A stretch of DNA of 64,000 nt, from contig NZ_SODF01000004.1 in the NCBI RefSeq assembly GCF_004365875.1, positions 474,299 through 538,298 on the forward strand. The letters run 5' to 3'. The stretch's first letter is position 1. Each line of letters starts with the position of its first letter. Below the pieces are notes generated by a model. That model was given only the letters and a program-made list of their open reading frames with translations. It made no database searches and had not been told where the DNA came from. Positions 33,052 to 41,839 of this stretch are shown here, in pieces. Source of the stretch: Kribbella kalugense. Its GTDB lineage: Bacteria > Actinomycetota > Actinomycetes > Propionibacteriales > Kribbellaceae. Both the position numbers and the translations under genes were made by a program.

Positions 33052-33993
33052 ATGACGCCGGACGATGTCAGTGCGAGCCCTTCCTGGCCGGAAGGTTTCG
33101 CTACGTTACTGGCTGACTACGAACGGCATCTGACGGCGGAAAGAGACCTCAGCTCTCACTCCGTGAGAGCCTACATCGGAGATGTCGCGGATTTACTCGA
33201 ACATTTGATTCGGCTTGGTCACGATGATCTGGCCGGGTTGGACATCCGGGGGCTGCGGTCGTGGCTGGCCAAACAGCAAAGTCTGGGGAAATCCCGCAGC
33301 ACGATGGCTCGCCGGGCCACGGCCGCAAGGGTGTTCACCGCGTGGGCGCAGCGAACCGGGCGAATCGGTACGGATCCGGGAGCGTTGCTCGCCAGCCCGC
33401 AGCCGCACAAGAGTCTGCCGGGGGTTCTCGGCCAGGCCGATACGCGAGCCGTCCTCGATGCGGCGGCCGTGGCCGCGGACGACGGGAGTCCGATCGGGCT
33501 GCGTGACCTCGCGATCATGGAACTCCTGTACGCGACCGGGATCCGGGTCGGCGAGCTGTGTGCACTCGATGTCGACGACATCGACCGGTCGCGCCGAGTG
33601 GTCCGCGTGTTCGGAAAGGGCCGCAAGGAGCGGTCGGTTCCGTACGGCGTACCGGCCGGCGAAGTGCTCGAGCGGTGGCTCGCCGAGGCGCGGCCGATGC
33701 TGGCGCGCGAGGGGAGTGGTCCGGCTGTCTTCCTCGGGGCCCGTGGTGGCCGGATCGATCAGCGAGCGGTACGGCGAATGGTCCACGAGCGGATCGCCGT
33801 CGTCGACGCACCGGACCTGGGTCCGCACGGTCTGCGGCATACCGCGGCCACGCATCTGCTCGAGGGTGGTGCGGACCTGCGCAGCGTGCAGGAACTGCTC
33901 GGGCACGCGTCCCTGGCGACAACGCAGATCTACACCCACGTCTCCAGCGAACGCCTCCGACAGGCCTACCAACAAGCCCACCCCCGAGCCTGA
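33052..33993 (+). CDS. xerC: Tyrosine recombinase XerC
   Basis: A 313-residue recombinase that resolves chromosome dimers with XerD at dif. The N-terminal SAM-like domain (LADYERHLTAERDLSSHSVRAYIGDVADLL) is followed by the catalytic domain with Arg in LYATGIRVGEL, Lys in FGKGRKERSV, HGLRHTAATHLLEGGADLRSVQELLGHAS and the Tyr in IYTHVSSERL. ATG 33052 fits the length of XerC; an in-frame ATG at 33022 is possible. In actinomycetes this gene normally lies soon after dprA; here 7.3 kb separates them. Confidence 0.93.
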   Translation: MTPDDVSASPSWPEGFATLLADYERHLTAERDLSSHSVRAYIGDVADLLEHLIRLGHDDLAGLDIRGLRSWLAKQQSLGKSRSTMARRATAARVFTAWAQRTGRIGTDPGALLASPQPHKSLPGVLGQADTRAVLDAAAVAADDGSPIGLRDLAIMELLYATGIRVGELCALDVDDIDRSRRVVRVFGKGRKERSVPYGVPAGEVLERWLAEARPMLAREGSGPAVFLGARGGRIDQRAVRRMVHERIAVVDAPDLGPHGLRHTAATHLLEGGADLRSVQELLGHASLATTQIYTHVSSERLRQAYQQAHPRA

Positions 33994-34144
33994 CCGCGAC
34001 GCCGTGCGTTCGCCACCGGTGGGCCGAGCAGGCCGGCGCGGCTGTGTCTGCGCGGGATTGCGGACAGGGGACCGCGGAGGACGGGGTGGGTCTGTGTGCG
34101 GGGGATGCGGCGTGGGGGTGGGGGGATGCGGCAGACTTCGGGGC

Positions 34145-34624
34145 ATGCGGGTTTCGGCGAAGTCTGACTATGCGTTGCGAGCTCTGATCGAGATCACCCA
34201 GCGGTGGGTGGCCGACGATCCTTCGGTGGTGTCGGCCGAGGAGCTCAGCCGGGCGCAGGGCATTCCGCACGGATTCCTGCAGGGGATCCTGGCCGACCTG
34301 CGCCGGGCCGGAGTGCTGTCGAGCCAGCGGGGGCAGTCGGGTGGGTGGCGGTTGGCCGTCGACCCCAACGACATCTCCGTCGCCGATGTGATGCGGGCCG
34401 TCGACGGTCCGATCGTGAGCATCTCCGGTGTCCGGCCGGAAAGCGTGTCGTACAACGAGCATGCGGTCGTACTCCAGCGGGTCTGGATCGCGGCCCGCGC
34501 GAGCCTCAGGGACGTGCTGGAGAACACGACCCTGATCGATCTCGCCAAGAACAAGCTCCCCGCCGGCGTCGAGCGCCGCTCGCGGGACGAGGACGCCTGG
34601 CAGGCGCGCGTTCCCGGCAGCTGA
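34145..34624 (+). CDS. Rrf2-family transcriptional regulator
   Basis: A 159-residue Rrf2 protein (MRVSAKSDYALRALIEITQ, winged helix with GIPHGFLQGILADLRRAGVLSSQRGQSGGWRLA). It has no cysteine at all, so unlike IscR or NsrR it cannot hold an iron-sulfur cluster and must sense something else or act constitutively. ATG 34145 is the first sensible start; the long upstream frame is a shadow of xerC. The 151 bases before it are G-rich and hold nothing else I can identify. Confidence 0.88.
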   Translation: MRVSAKSDYALRALIEITQRWVADDPSVVSAEELSRAQGIPHGFLQGILADLRRAGVLSSQRGQSGGWRLAVDPNDISVADVMRAVDGPIVSISGVRPESVSYNEHAVVLQRVWIAARASLRDVLENTTLIDLAKNKLPAGVERRSRDEDAWQARVPGS

Positions 34625-34648
34625 CCTGAGGGGTCGGTCGCGGGGTGG

Positions 34649-35272
34649 CTACTGGCGTCTGATTACTAGGCCTGCGGTCAGGGTTAGGGCCGCGGTGGCG
34701 GCGATGAGGAGCTTTGCGGTTCGCTGGTTGGGGTCTGAGGGGTTGGATCTCGGCGGTGCGGCGTGTGCTGCTGGTGGTGGGGATGGGGCGGCTGGCGGTT
34801 GAGTTTGCTGGCCGGTGAGGGGGAGTAGGCGGATCGGGCGGTTGGGGACGAGGGTCAGCGGGTTGAGGTACTGCTTGCCCTGGAGGAAGCCCCAGTGCAG
34901 GCAGGTCCGCGGCAGGCAGTGTGAGCCAGCGGCGGACAGGCGGCCGATGACGGTGCCGGTTGCGACGGTGGTGCCGACCGTGACCGAGGGGACGACGGGC
35001 TCGTACGTCGTACGGCGAGGGCCGGTGCCGATTGTGATCACGCCGCGTCCGGCGAGCGGACCGGCGTACGTGATCGTCCCGGGGGTGGCTGCGAGGACGG
35101 GCTGGCCGGGGTTGCCGGCGAGGTCGACGCCGCGGTGGCCGGGGAGCCAGGGTTTCGCGGGCAGCTCGAAGCCGCGCAGTACCTCAGGACGGGGTTGGAG
35201 TGGCCAGTCCGAGGTGACGACGGATGCGGGGATTGAGGGGAGGGTGGCGGCGGCTAGGAAGGCGAGGATCAT
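34649..35272 (-). CDS. M23-family peptidase (LytM-like) with C-terminal membrane anchor
   Basis: A 207-residue exported protein: hydrophobic N-terminus (MILAFLAAATLPSIPAS), an M23 domain from about residue 30 and a C-terminal helix (LLIAATAALTLTAGLVI) after a Pro/Ala linker. The first zinc ligands are present (His46 and Asp50 in HRGVDLAG), but the final HxH motif is Cys-Leu-His (TCLHWGFL), so the catalytic His is replaced by Cys. Start ATG 35272 is chosen by the signal peptide; no good ribosome site is visible. The gene is convergent with the Rrf2 gene and divergent from rpsB, a standard actinobacterial location. Confidence 0.85.
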   Translation of the reverse strand: MILAFLAAATLPSIPASVVTSDWPLQPRPEVLRGFELPAKPWLPGHRGVDLAGNPGQPVLAATPGTITYAGPLAGRGVITIGTGPRRTTYEPVVPSVTVGTTVATGTVIGRLSAAGSHCLPRTCLHWGFLQGKQYLNPLTLVPNRPIRLLPLTGQQTQPPAAPSPPPAAHAAPPRSNPSDPNQRTAKLLIAATAALTLTAGLVIRRQ

Positions 35273-35521
35273 GCCTTGGAAGATGCCGTTGCCGTGGCCG
35301 GTTTCTGGCCCTCGGTGGTGGGTTTGTGGATAACTGTGGCCGGTTCGCTTTGGGCGCGGGTGGTCACGTACACTTCCGGTGGCGCCCCCTGTAAGTGGGG
35401 CGACTACGCATGCCCGCACAAGTGCGTCGCATCCATCGGTCCCGGAGCAATCCGGGCGGAGCTGCGCGACGGGCATCAGGTGCCGCGGATCACCCGATCC
35501 GTGGCGAGACAACCGAGAGTA

Positions 35522-35544
35522 GACCCGGAAGTACGTCCCGGGTC
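35522..35544 (+). other. Hairpin in the rpsB leader
   Basis: GACCCGG (35522-35528) pairs with CCGGGTC (35538-35544) just 3-4 bases before AAAGGAGA, the rpsB ribosome site. The 290-base gap before rpsB holds only this and the divergent promoters; it could be the S2 autoregulatory leader. The stem is short, so this is tentative. Confidence 0.35.
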
Positions 35545-35562
35545 ATCAAAAGGAGACCCCTC

Positions 35563-36597
35563 ATGGCCGTCGTGACCATGAAGCAGCTGCTCGAGAGCGG
35601 CGTGCACTTCGGGCACCAGACCCGGCGCTGGAACCCGAAGATGAAGCGCTACATCCTGACCGAGCGCAACGGCATCTACATCATCGACCTGCAGCAGTCG
35701 CTGTCCTACATCGACCGCGCGTACGAGTTCGTTCGCAGCACGGTCGCCTCCGGTGGCGCGATCCTGTTCGTCGGTACCAAGAAGCAGGCTCAGGAAGCCA
35801 TCGCCGAGCAGGCGACCCGGGTCGGGATGCCGTACGTGAACCAGCGCTGGCTGGGCGGCATGCTGACCAACTTCCAGACCGTGAACAAGCGGCTCCAGCG
35901 CCTCAAGGAGCTCGAGCTGATCGACTTCGAGGACGTCGCCGCCTCCGGTGTCACGAAGAAGGAGCTGCTGCAGAAGCGTCGCGAGCACGACAAGCTGCTC
36001 AAGACCCTCGGCGGTATCCGCGACATGGCCCGGGTTCCGGCCGCCGTGTGGATCGTGGACACCAAGAAGGAGCACCTCGCGGTCGACGAGGCGCGCAAGC
36101 TGAAGCTGCCGATCATCGGCATCCTGGACACCAACTGCGACCCGGACGAGGTCGACTACCCGATCCCGGGGAACGACGACGCGATCCGCTCGGTCGGCCT
36201 GCTCACGCGGGTCGTCGCCGACGCCGTCGCCGACGGCCTGATGGGTCGCTCGGGCCAGGGTTCCACCGCCGCCGGCGAGGAGCTGGGCCAGGAAGAGCCG
36301 CTGGCTGCCTGGGAGCGCGAGCTGCTGGAGAGCCAGAACGGCGCCGCGAAGGCCGAGGCCAAGACGGACGAGACTGCCGAGGCCGCCCCGGCCGCCGAGG
36401 CCACTCCGGCTGCCGACGTCCTGACCGAGCCGATCGCGACCGACGCCGTCATCGAGGCCGCCCCGGAGACCACCGAGGCCGCCGCGGAGACCGCCGAGGC
36501 CGCTCCGGAGGCCAAGGCTGAGGTCACCGAGGCCGCTGAGGCCGCTGAGGTCACCGAGGCCAAGGCCGAGGAGACCCCGAAGGCCGACGAGGCCTGA
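35563..36597 (+). CDS. rpsB: 30S ribosomal protein S2 with Ala/Glu-rich tail
   Basis: A 344-residue S2. Residues 1-265 are canonical (MAVVTMKQLLESGVHFGHQTRRWNPKMKRYI, LFVGTKKQAQEAI, WLGGMLTNFQT, PIIGILDTNCDPDEVDYPIPGNDDAIRS). The last 80 residues are an Ala/Glu/Thr tail absent from E. coli S2 and similar in character to the S16 tail. ATG 35563 follows AAAGGAGA. First gene of rpsB-tsf-pyrH-frr-cdsA. Confidence 0.97.
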   Translation: MAVVTMKQLLESGVHFGHQTRRWNPKMKRYILTERNGIYIIDLQQSLSYIDRAYEFVRSTVASGGAILFVGTKKQAQEAIAEQATRVGMPYVNQRWLGGMLTNFQTVNKRLQRLKELELIDFEDVAASGVTKKELLQKRREHDKLLKTLGGIRDMARVPAAVWIVDTKKEHLAVDEARKLKLPIIGILDTNCDPDEVDYPIPGNDDAIRSVGLLTRVVADAVADGLMGRSGQGSTAAGEELGQEEPLAAWERELLESQNGAAKAEAKTDETAEAAPAAEATPAADVLTEPIATDAVIEAAPETTEAAAETAEAAPEAKAEVTEAAEAAEVTEAKAEETPKADEA

Positions 36598-36608
36598 CAG
36601 CCCGCTGA

Positions 36609-36636
36609 CGCCACCCGGGCACGATCCCGGGTGGCG
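36609..36636 (+). terminator. Hairpin between rpsB and tsf
   Basis: CGCCACCCGGG (36609-36619) pairs with 36626-36636 around CACGAT, an 11-bp perfect stem directly after the rpsB stop. It likely acts as an attenuator that lets S2 and EF-Ts be made in different amounts. Confidence 0.6.
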
Positions 36637-36702
36637 CCACCAGGTGCCGAAGGACGATCTGCCCGCCTACCCAGCCGCATCGACAAGACGAGAGAACGAG
36701 GA

Positions 36703-37521
36703 ATGGCGAACTACACCGCCGCTGACGTGAAGAAGCTCCGCGACGCCACCGGCGCGGGCATGATGGACGCGAAGAAGGCGCTCGAGACCACGGACGGCGA
36801 CTTCGAGAAGGCGATCGAGGAGCTGCGCATCCACGGCGCGGCGAAGGCCGCCAAGCGTGGCGCCGAGCGCACCGCCAGCAACGGCCTGGTGGCCGCTGCG
36901 GAGAACGCGCTGGTCCAGCTGAACTGCGAGACCGACTTCGTCGCCAAGAACGAGCAGTTCCAGCAGCTGGCCGCCGACATCGTCGCGCACGCCTCGGCGA
37001 GCAAGGTCGGCGAGGTCGAGGGTCTGCTGAACGAGAAGCTCACCGACGGCAAGTCGGTCGCCGAGAACATCGAGGCCCTGGCCGCGGTGATCGGCGAGAA
37101 GCTGGAGCTCGCCCGGGTGGCCGTGTTCGACGGTCAGGTGACGGCGTACATGCACAAGCGCGCCGCGGACCTGCCGGCCCAGGTCGGCGTACTGGTCGAG
37201 TTCGAGGGCGACAACGTCGAGGCTGCTCGTGGCGCTGCCATGCAGGCCGCCGCGATGCGCCCGCTGTACACCACCCGCGACGAGGTCCCGGCCGAGACGG
37301 TCGAGAACGAGAAGCGGATCGCCGAGGCGACCGCCCGCGAGGAGGGCAAGCCGGAGCAGGCTCTGCCGAAGATCGTCGAGGGCCGGGTGAACGGCTTCTT
37401 CAAGGACGTCGTACTGCTCGAGCAGGCGTCGGTCCAGGAGAGCAAGAAGTCCGTGAAGGCCGTGCTCGACGAGGCCGGTGTGACCGTGAAGCGGTTCGCC
37501 CGCTTCGAGGTCGGCGCCTGA
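36703..37521 (+). CDS. tsf: Elongation factor Ts
   Basis: A 272-residue EF-Ts, the nucleotide exchange factor for EF-Tu. The UBA-like start (MANYTAADVKKLRDATGAGMMDAKKALE) and the core motif QLNCETDFVAKNEQF, which contacts EF-Tu, are present. ATG 36703 follows AACGAGGA; the longer frame start at 36631 lacks a ribosome site. Confidence 0.97.
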   Translation: MANYTAADVKKLRDATGAGMMDAKKALETTDGDFEKAIEELRIHGAAKAAKRGAERTASNGLVAAAENALVQLNCETDFVAKNEQFQQLAADIVAHASASKVGEVEGLLNEKLTDGKSVAENIEALAAVIGEKLELARVAVFDGQVTAYMHKRAADLPAQVGVLVEFEGDNVEAARGAAMQAAAMRPLYTTRDEVPAETVENEKRIAEATAREEGKPEQALPKIVEGRVNGFFKDVVLLEQASVQESKKSVKAVLDEAGVTVKRFARFEVGA

Positions 37522-37570
37522 CCTTCAAGAGGTCCACAACACAGCAGACGAGCAACGAGAGGCCGGAATC

Positions 37571-38332
37571 GTGACGGAAACCCTGGGTACCGAGACGAGT
37601 CCGGCCTCTTCGCCGTACGCGCCGGCCTATCACCGGGTGCTGCTGAAACTGTCGGGTGAGGTGTTCGGCGGCGGCAAGCTCGGCGTCGACCCCGACGTGG
37701 TGAACTCGATCGCCAAGCAGATCGCCGAGGTGGTCCGGGCCGGTGTCCAGCTCGCCGTGGTGGTCGGCGGCGGCAACTTCTTCCGCGGCGCCGAGCTGCA
37801 GCAGCGCGGCATGGAGCGGAACCGTGCCGACTACATGGGCATGCTCGGCACCGTGATGAACTGCCTGGCGCTGCAGGACTTCCTGGAGAAGCTCGGCATC
37901 GAGACCCGGGTGCAGACCGCGATCACGATGGGCCAGGTCGCCGAGCCCTACATCCCGCGCAAGGCCGAGCGGCACCTGGAGAAGGGCCGCGTGGTCATCT
38001 TCGGCGCCGGTTCCGGTATGCCGTACTTCTCCACCGACACCGTCGCCGCCCAGCGCGCGCTCGAGGTCGGCGCCGAGGCGCTGCTGATGGGCAAGCAGGG
38101 TGTGGACGGCGTCTACGACTCCGACCCGAAGAAGAACCCGGACGCGGTCAAGTTCGACCAGCTGTCGTACGACGACTTCCTGGCCCGCGGCCTCCGGGTG
38201 GCCGACGCCACCGCGATCAGCCTGGCCCGCGACAACGCGCTGCCGATCGTGATCTTCGGTCTCGAAGAGGGCAACATCGCCCGGGTGATCCACGGCGAGA
38301 AGATCGGCACGGTCGTTTCGCAGGGGCAGTAG
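37571..38332 (+). CDS. pyrH: Uridylate kinase
   Basis: A 253-residue UMP kinase (amino-acid-kinase fold) that makes UDP from UMP and ATP. LLKLSGEVFGG (phosphate loop), VVVGGGNFFRG, RNRADYMGMLGTVMN and FSTDTVAAQRALEVGAEALLMGKQGVDGVYDSDP are diagnostic. An extra 20-residue N-terminus precedes the fold. GTG 37571 is the start. Standard position between tsf and frr. Confidence 0.96.
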   Translation: MTETLGTETSPASSPYAPAYHRVLLKLSGEVFGGGKLGVDPDVVNSIAKQIAEVVRAGVQLAVVVGGGNFFRGAELQQRGMERNRADYMGMLGTVMNCLALQDFLEKLGIETRVQTAITMGQVAEPYIPRKAERHLEKGRVVIFGAGSGMPYFSTDTVAAQRALEVGAEALLMGKQGVDGVYDSDPKKNPDAVKFDQLSYDDFLARGLRVADATAISLARDNALPIVIFGLEEGNIARVIHGEKIGTVVSQGQ

Positions 38333-38366
38333 CCCGGCCGCCGCGCCCGTACCACTAGGATCTTTG

Positions 38367-38402
38367 CCGCAGGTTGATGTCCGTTATCTGGTAAACCTGC
38401 GG
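38367..38402 (+). other. Inverted repeat between pyrH and frr
   Basis: CCGCAGGTT (38367-38375) and AACCTGCGG (38394-38402) are perfectly complementary over 9 bp with an 18-base loop. It lies in the 123-base gap before frr and may be a weak terminator or leader structure. Confidence 0.4.
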
Positions 38403-38455
38403 TCGTAGGGTAGGAGTGGCCGCGCCGAGGCGGCCCTGAGGAAGCGAGGAATGTC

Positions 38456-39013
38456 GTGATCGACGAAGCTCTCCGCGAAGCCGAGCAGAAGATGGCGAAG
38501 GCCGTGGAGGTCGCGAAGGACGACTTCGCCGCGATCCGTACCGGCCGGGCCCACCCGCAGATGTTCGCGGGCATCCTGGCCGACTACTACGGCAGCCCGA
38601 CGCCGCTGCAGCAGCTGGCCGGCTTCCAGGTCCCGGAGCCCCGGACCGTGCTGATCTCGCCGTACGACAAGGGTGCGATGGCGGCGATCGAGAAGGCGAT
38701 CCGCGACTCGGACCTGGGGGTTAACCCGGGCAACGACGGCGCGGTGATCCGGGTGCAGATGCCGCAGCTGACCGAGGAGCGGCGCAAGGAGTACATCAAG
38801 GTCGCCAAGACCAAGGGCGAGGACGCCAAGGTCTCGGTGCGCAACATCCGCCGGCACGCCATGGACCAGGTCCACAAGACGGTCAAGGATGGCGACGCCG
38901 GCGAGGACGAAGGCAAGAGTGCTGAGAAGCGGCTCGACGGGATGACGAAGAAGTATGTCGACTCGATCGATGACCTGCTGAAGCACAAGGAAGCCGAACT
39001 GCTCGAGGTGTGA
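38456..39013 (+). CDS. frr: Ribosome recycling factor
   Basis: A 185-residue RRF that splits post-termination ribosomes with EF-G. IRTGRAHPQMFAGILADYYGSPTPLQQLA and the C-terminal helix RRHAMDQVHKTVKDG...GMTKKYVDSIDDLLKHKEAELLEV are typical. GTG 38456 follows GAGGAAGCGAGGA; ATG 38451 is out, since it runs into a stop. Confidence 0.97.
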   Translation: MIDEALREAEQKMAKAVEVAKDDFAAIRTGRAHPQMFAGILADYYGSPTPLQQLAGFQVPEPRTVLISPYDKGAMAAIEKAIRDSDLGVNPGNDGAVIRVQMPQLTEERRKEYIKVAKTKGEDAKVSVRNIRRHAMDQVHKTVKDGDAGEDEGKSAEKRLDGMTKKYVDSIDDLLKHKEAELLEV

Positions 39014-39861
39014 TGGGCGTCGAGAGCACGCCCGCGCCGACTCCCGGCCCGAGCCGGGCCGGGCGCAACCTGCCCGCGGCGATCGCGGTCGGGGTCGGGC
39101 TCGGCGCGCTGATCATCGGATCGCTGTACTGGCAGAAGGTTCTGTTCGTCGTCCTCGTGCTGGCGGCGGTCCTGGTGGCCGTCGACGAGATGATGAAGGC
39201 GCTGCGGACCGGCGGCGCGGTGATCCCGCGGATCCCGTTGTTCGTCGGTACGACGGCCATGCTGATCGCGGCGTACTTCGGCGGTCCGATGGCGCTGCTG
39301 GTCGCACTGGGGCTCACAGTCCTCGGGACGATCTTCTGGCGGATGCCGGGTGGCTCGGTCGGATTCGTCCGGGACGTGAGCGCTGGGGTGTTCCTGATCG
39401 GCTACGTGCCGCTGCTGGCCGGGTTCGCGATCCTGCTGGTGCAGCCGGACGCGGACGGCCCGGGCCGGGTGGTGACGTTCTTCGTGGTCGTGGTCGCGAG
39501 CGATGTCGGTGGATATGTCGCCGGCGTGCTGTTCGGCAAGCACCCGATGGCGCCGACGATCAGCCCGAAGAAGTCCTGGGAGGGCTTCGCCGGATCGGTG
39601 CTCGCCTGTATCGGAGCCGGTATCGGTGGGGTCGTCTGGCTGCTCGACGGGCACTGGTGGGTCGGCGCGATCATCGGTGCGGTTGCGGTTCTGACCGCGA
39701 CGGTCGGCGATCTCGGTGAGTCGATGATCAAGCGCGACCTGGGCATCAAGGACATGTCGAACCTGCTCCCCGGCCACGGCGGCGTGATGGACCGGCTGGA
39801 CTCGCTGCTCGCGACCGCGCCCGTCGTCTGGCTCCTGCTCCACCTGCTGGTGAAGGCATGA
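39010..39861 (+). CDS. cdsA: Phosphatidate cytidylyltransferase
   Basis: A 283-residue integral membrane enzyme making CDP-diacylglycerol from phosphatidate and CTP. About eight helices, with the CDS signature near the end (GDLGESMIKRDLGIKDMSNLLPG followed by HGGVMDRLDS). SPKKSWEGFAGS is also typical. GTG 39010 or ATG 39013 starts at the frr stop, so it is coupled. Its stop overlaps the GNAT gene (ATGA). Confidence 0.95.
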   Translation: MMGVESTPAPTPGPSRAGRNLPAAIAVGVGLGALIIGSLYWQKVLFVVLVLAAVLVAVDEMMKALRTGGAVIPRIPLFVGTTAMLIAAYFGGPMALLVALGLTVLGTIFWRMPGGSVGFVRDVSAGVFLIGYVPLLAGFAILLVQPDADGPGRVVTFFVVVVASDVGGYVAGVLFGKHPMAPTISPKKSWEGFAGSVLACIGAGIGGVVWLLDGHWWVGAIIGAVAVLTATVGDLGESMIKRDLGIKDMSNLLPGHGGVMDRLDSLLATAPVVWLLLHLLVKA

Positions 39862-40448
39862 CGATCGCACCGGACGGGCGTTCACTGGTCGGCGACGTCG
39901 TACGGCTGGATCGGATGCAGGAATCCGACATCGACGAGTTGTACGCCGCGATTGTCAACGAGCAGGTCTACGCCGGGGGATTCGGTGGCGGGATCGGCGC
40001 GATGCCGTCGAGTGCGGACGAGATGCGAGCGACCTGGATCCCGTCCGCGGCCAAGCGGTTCGCGTACGTGGTCCGGTTGGTTGCCGACGGCACCGTTGTC
40101 GGTACGTCGAGCCTGGCCGACGTCGATGTGGTCAACGAGCGGATCCACCTCGGCTACACCGGCTACGCGCCGGCCGTCTGGGGGACCGCGGTCAACCCGG
40201 CGGCCAAGCTGCTGCTGCTCGAGCACGCCTTCGAAACGTGTGGGTTCGGCCGGGTGAAGATCCAGACCGGCACGAAGAACACCCGCTCGCAGGCGGCGAT
40301 CGCGAAGCTCGGTGCGACCCGTGAGGGCGTACTGCGCAGACATCAGCGGCTGGCCGACGGCTCGTTCCGCGACACGGTCGTGTTCTCGATCCTGGCCGAC
40401 GAGTGGCCCGACGTACGGAAGCGGCTCGAGGCCCGGATCAACCGATGA
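39858..40448 (+). CDS. GNAT acetyltransferase, RimJ/RimL-like
   Basis: A 196-residue N-acetyltransferase (VRLDRMQESDIDELYAAI, IHLGYTGYAPAVWGTAVNPAAKLLLLEHAFE, NTRSQAAIAKLGATREGVLRRHQRL). The last segment matches RimJ/RimL-type enzymes that acetylate protein N-termini or small amines. ATG 39858 overlaps the cdsA stop, so it ends the rpsB operon. The 3' end overlaps the convergent oxidoreductase by 11 bp. Confidence 0.9.
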   Translation: MTIAPDGRSLVGDVVRLDRMQESDIDELYAAIVNEQVYAGGFGGGIGAMPSSADEMRATWIPSAAKRFAYVVRLVADGTVVGTSSLADVDVVNERIHLGYTGYAPAVWGTAVNPAAKLLLLEHAFETCGFGRVKIQTGTKNTRSQAAIAKLGATREGVLRRHQRLADGSFRDTVVFSILADEWPDVRKRLEARINR

Positions 40449-41388
40449 GCTTCGCCAGCGACGCGAGGAGATCGTCCCGGTCGTAGGTGTTCGTCGTGAT
40501 CAGGACCTCGTCGGCGGCAGTGCGCTGTACGAGGCCCTCCAGAGCGGCCTGAACCTCGTCCGACGTTCCGTAGTACTGGCCGCGCAGGGCGTTCTCGTAG
40601 AACTCTCGCTCCCGCGCGGTCATGTCCGCCGGAATCTCGGGCTGGAGCGGCGGGAAGACGCCGCGGGTGCGTGAGTACGCGCTGGCCCATGCCTCGGGCA
40701 ACAACAGGCGCCGGGCGGCCTCGGTGGTGTCACCGACCGCAGCAGTGACGGCGAGAACGACGTACGGCTCCGGGGACCACGCTGATGGCTGGAAGGTCGT
40801 TCGGTACTGCTCTACGAGCTCCTCGGAGTCGGGGCGGGCAGCCAGGACCACAGGTAGTCCCAGCGATGCTGCGATCGCCGCACCTTCTCCGACGGCCAGG
40901 ATGAAGGGCGGGATGTCCAGGCCCTCGCCTGGACGAGCGTGCACGTCCGACGTACCGGCGAGATAGCCGAGCAACTCCTGCACCTGTGTGCTGAAATCGT
41001 CGGCGGCGTCCTTCTCGACGCCGAGTGCACGCCGTACTCCGTTGGTGAAGCCGACCGACCTGCCCAGGCCCATGTCGATCCGGCCCGGGTACAGCGACTC
41101 CAGTACGCCGAACTGCTCCGCCACCACGAGCGGGTTGTGGTTCGGCAACATCACTCCGCCGGTGCCGACGCGGATCCGTTCGGTGCGGGCAGCAACAGCC
41201 GCCGCTAGGACAGTTGGCGCCGAACCGACCACTCCCGGAACGCTGTGGTGCTCCGAGACCCAGAAACGCTTGTAGCCAAGGGCTTCCACCTGCTGGGCGA
41301 AATCGACCGTCGCCCGCAGCGTCTCCGCCTCCGTCTCGCCAACACGCGTCCGGGAACGGTCCAGAACTGACAGCGGGACGGAGAGCAT
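40438..41388 (-). CDS. Luciferase-like monooxygenase (LLM), MsnO8-like
   Basis: A 316-residue bacterial-luciferase-like flavin enzyme. VPLSVLDRSRTRVGETEAETLRATVDFAQQ, FWVSEHHSVPGVVGSAP and VMLPNHNPLVVAEQFGVLESLYPGRIDMGLGR are typical of the MsnO8 subgroup. The substrate is unknown; FMN use is expected. ATG 41388 is 28 bases after the MarR gene stop, so both are likely one transcript. Confidence 0.9.
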   Translation of the reverse strand: MLSVPLSVLDRSRTRVGETEAETLRATVDFAQQVEALGYKRFWVSEHHSVPGVVGSAPTVLAAAVAARTERIRVGTGGVMLPNHNPLVVAEQFGVLESLYPGRIDMGLGRSVGFTNGVRRALGVEKDAADDFSTQVQELLGYLAGTSDVHARPGEGLDIPPFILAVGEGAAIAASLGLPVVLAARPDSEELVEQYRTTFQPSAWSPEPYVVLAVTAAVGDTTEAARRLLLPEAWASAYSRTRGVFPPLQPEIPADMTAREREFYENALRGQYYGTSDEVQAALEGLVQRTAADEVLITTNTYDRDDLLASLAKLIG

Positions 41389-41416
41389 ATTCAGTCCAAC
41401 GGACCCGCCGGAGCCC

Positions 41417-41821
41417 TCATTCCCCGAGCAGTCGCCGTAGGTCGTCCCGGAAACGGTCCGCGGCCGGCAGGGGAGCGAGGAACTCCCGCTCGACCTCCAG
41501 CCGGATCCGCTCCGCCGTTTCAAAGGTCGACTCGCCCAACGGCGTCAGTACGACGACATTCCGCCGCCGATCCTCAGGGCTGCGCCGGCGTTCGACGAAC
41601 CCGCGCTCCTCGAGCCCGTCCAGCAGGTCGCCGATCGACGTACGGTCCACCCGCAGCCGGGCCGCGACCTCGAGCTGCGACAGCGGCTCACCGGACGCGA
41701 CCGCGTTCAGGACCGCCAGGTCGCGCCCGTTCAGGCCGTGCGGCGCCAGCGCTTTGGTCTGCGCCTCGGTGAGCTGCGCGAGGACGTGTTTGAGCAGGTA
41801 CCCCAGCCGGTCGGACGCCAT
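41417..41821 (-). CDS. MarR-family regulator
   Basis: A 134-residue MarR protein (RLGYLLKHVLAQLTEAQTKALAPHGLNGRDLAVLNAV, winged helix RLRVDRTSIGDLLDGLEERGFVERRRSPEDRRRNVVVLT). ATG 41821 is preferred: an upstream in-frame ATG at 41866 falls inside the palindromes at 41840-41882 that are probably this protein's own operator. It likely represses itself, the oxidoreductase at 40438 and the divergent one at 41884. Confidence 0.88.
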   Translation of the reverse strand: MASDRLGYLLKHVLAQLTEAQTKALAPHGLNGRDLAVLNAVASGEPLSQLEVAARLRVDRTSIGDLLDGLEERGFVERRRSPEDRRRNVVVLTPLGESTFETAERIRLEVEREFLAPLPAADRFRDDLRRLLGE

Positions 41822-41839
41822 ACCGTCAAATCTACCGGC

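Noticed and set aside
35273..35512. Upstream extension of the M23 peptidase to ATG 35512.
   Set aside because: It would bury the signal peptide behind 80 hydrophilic residues and has no ribosome site.
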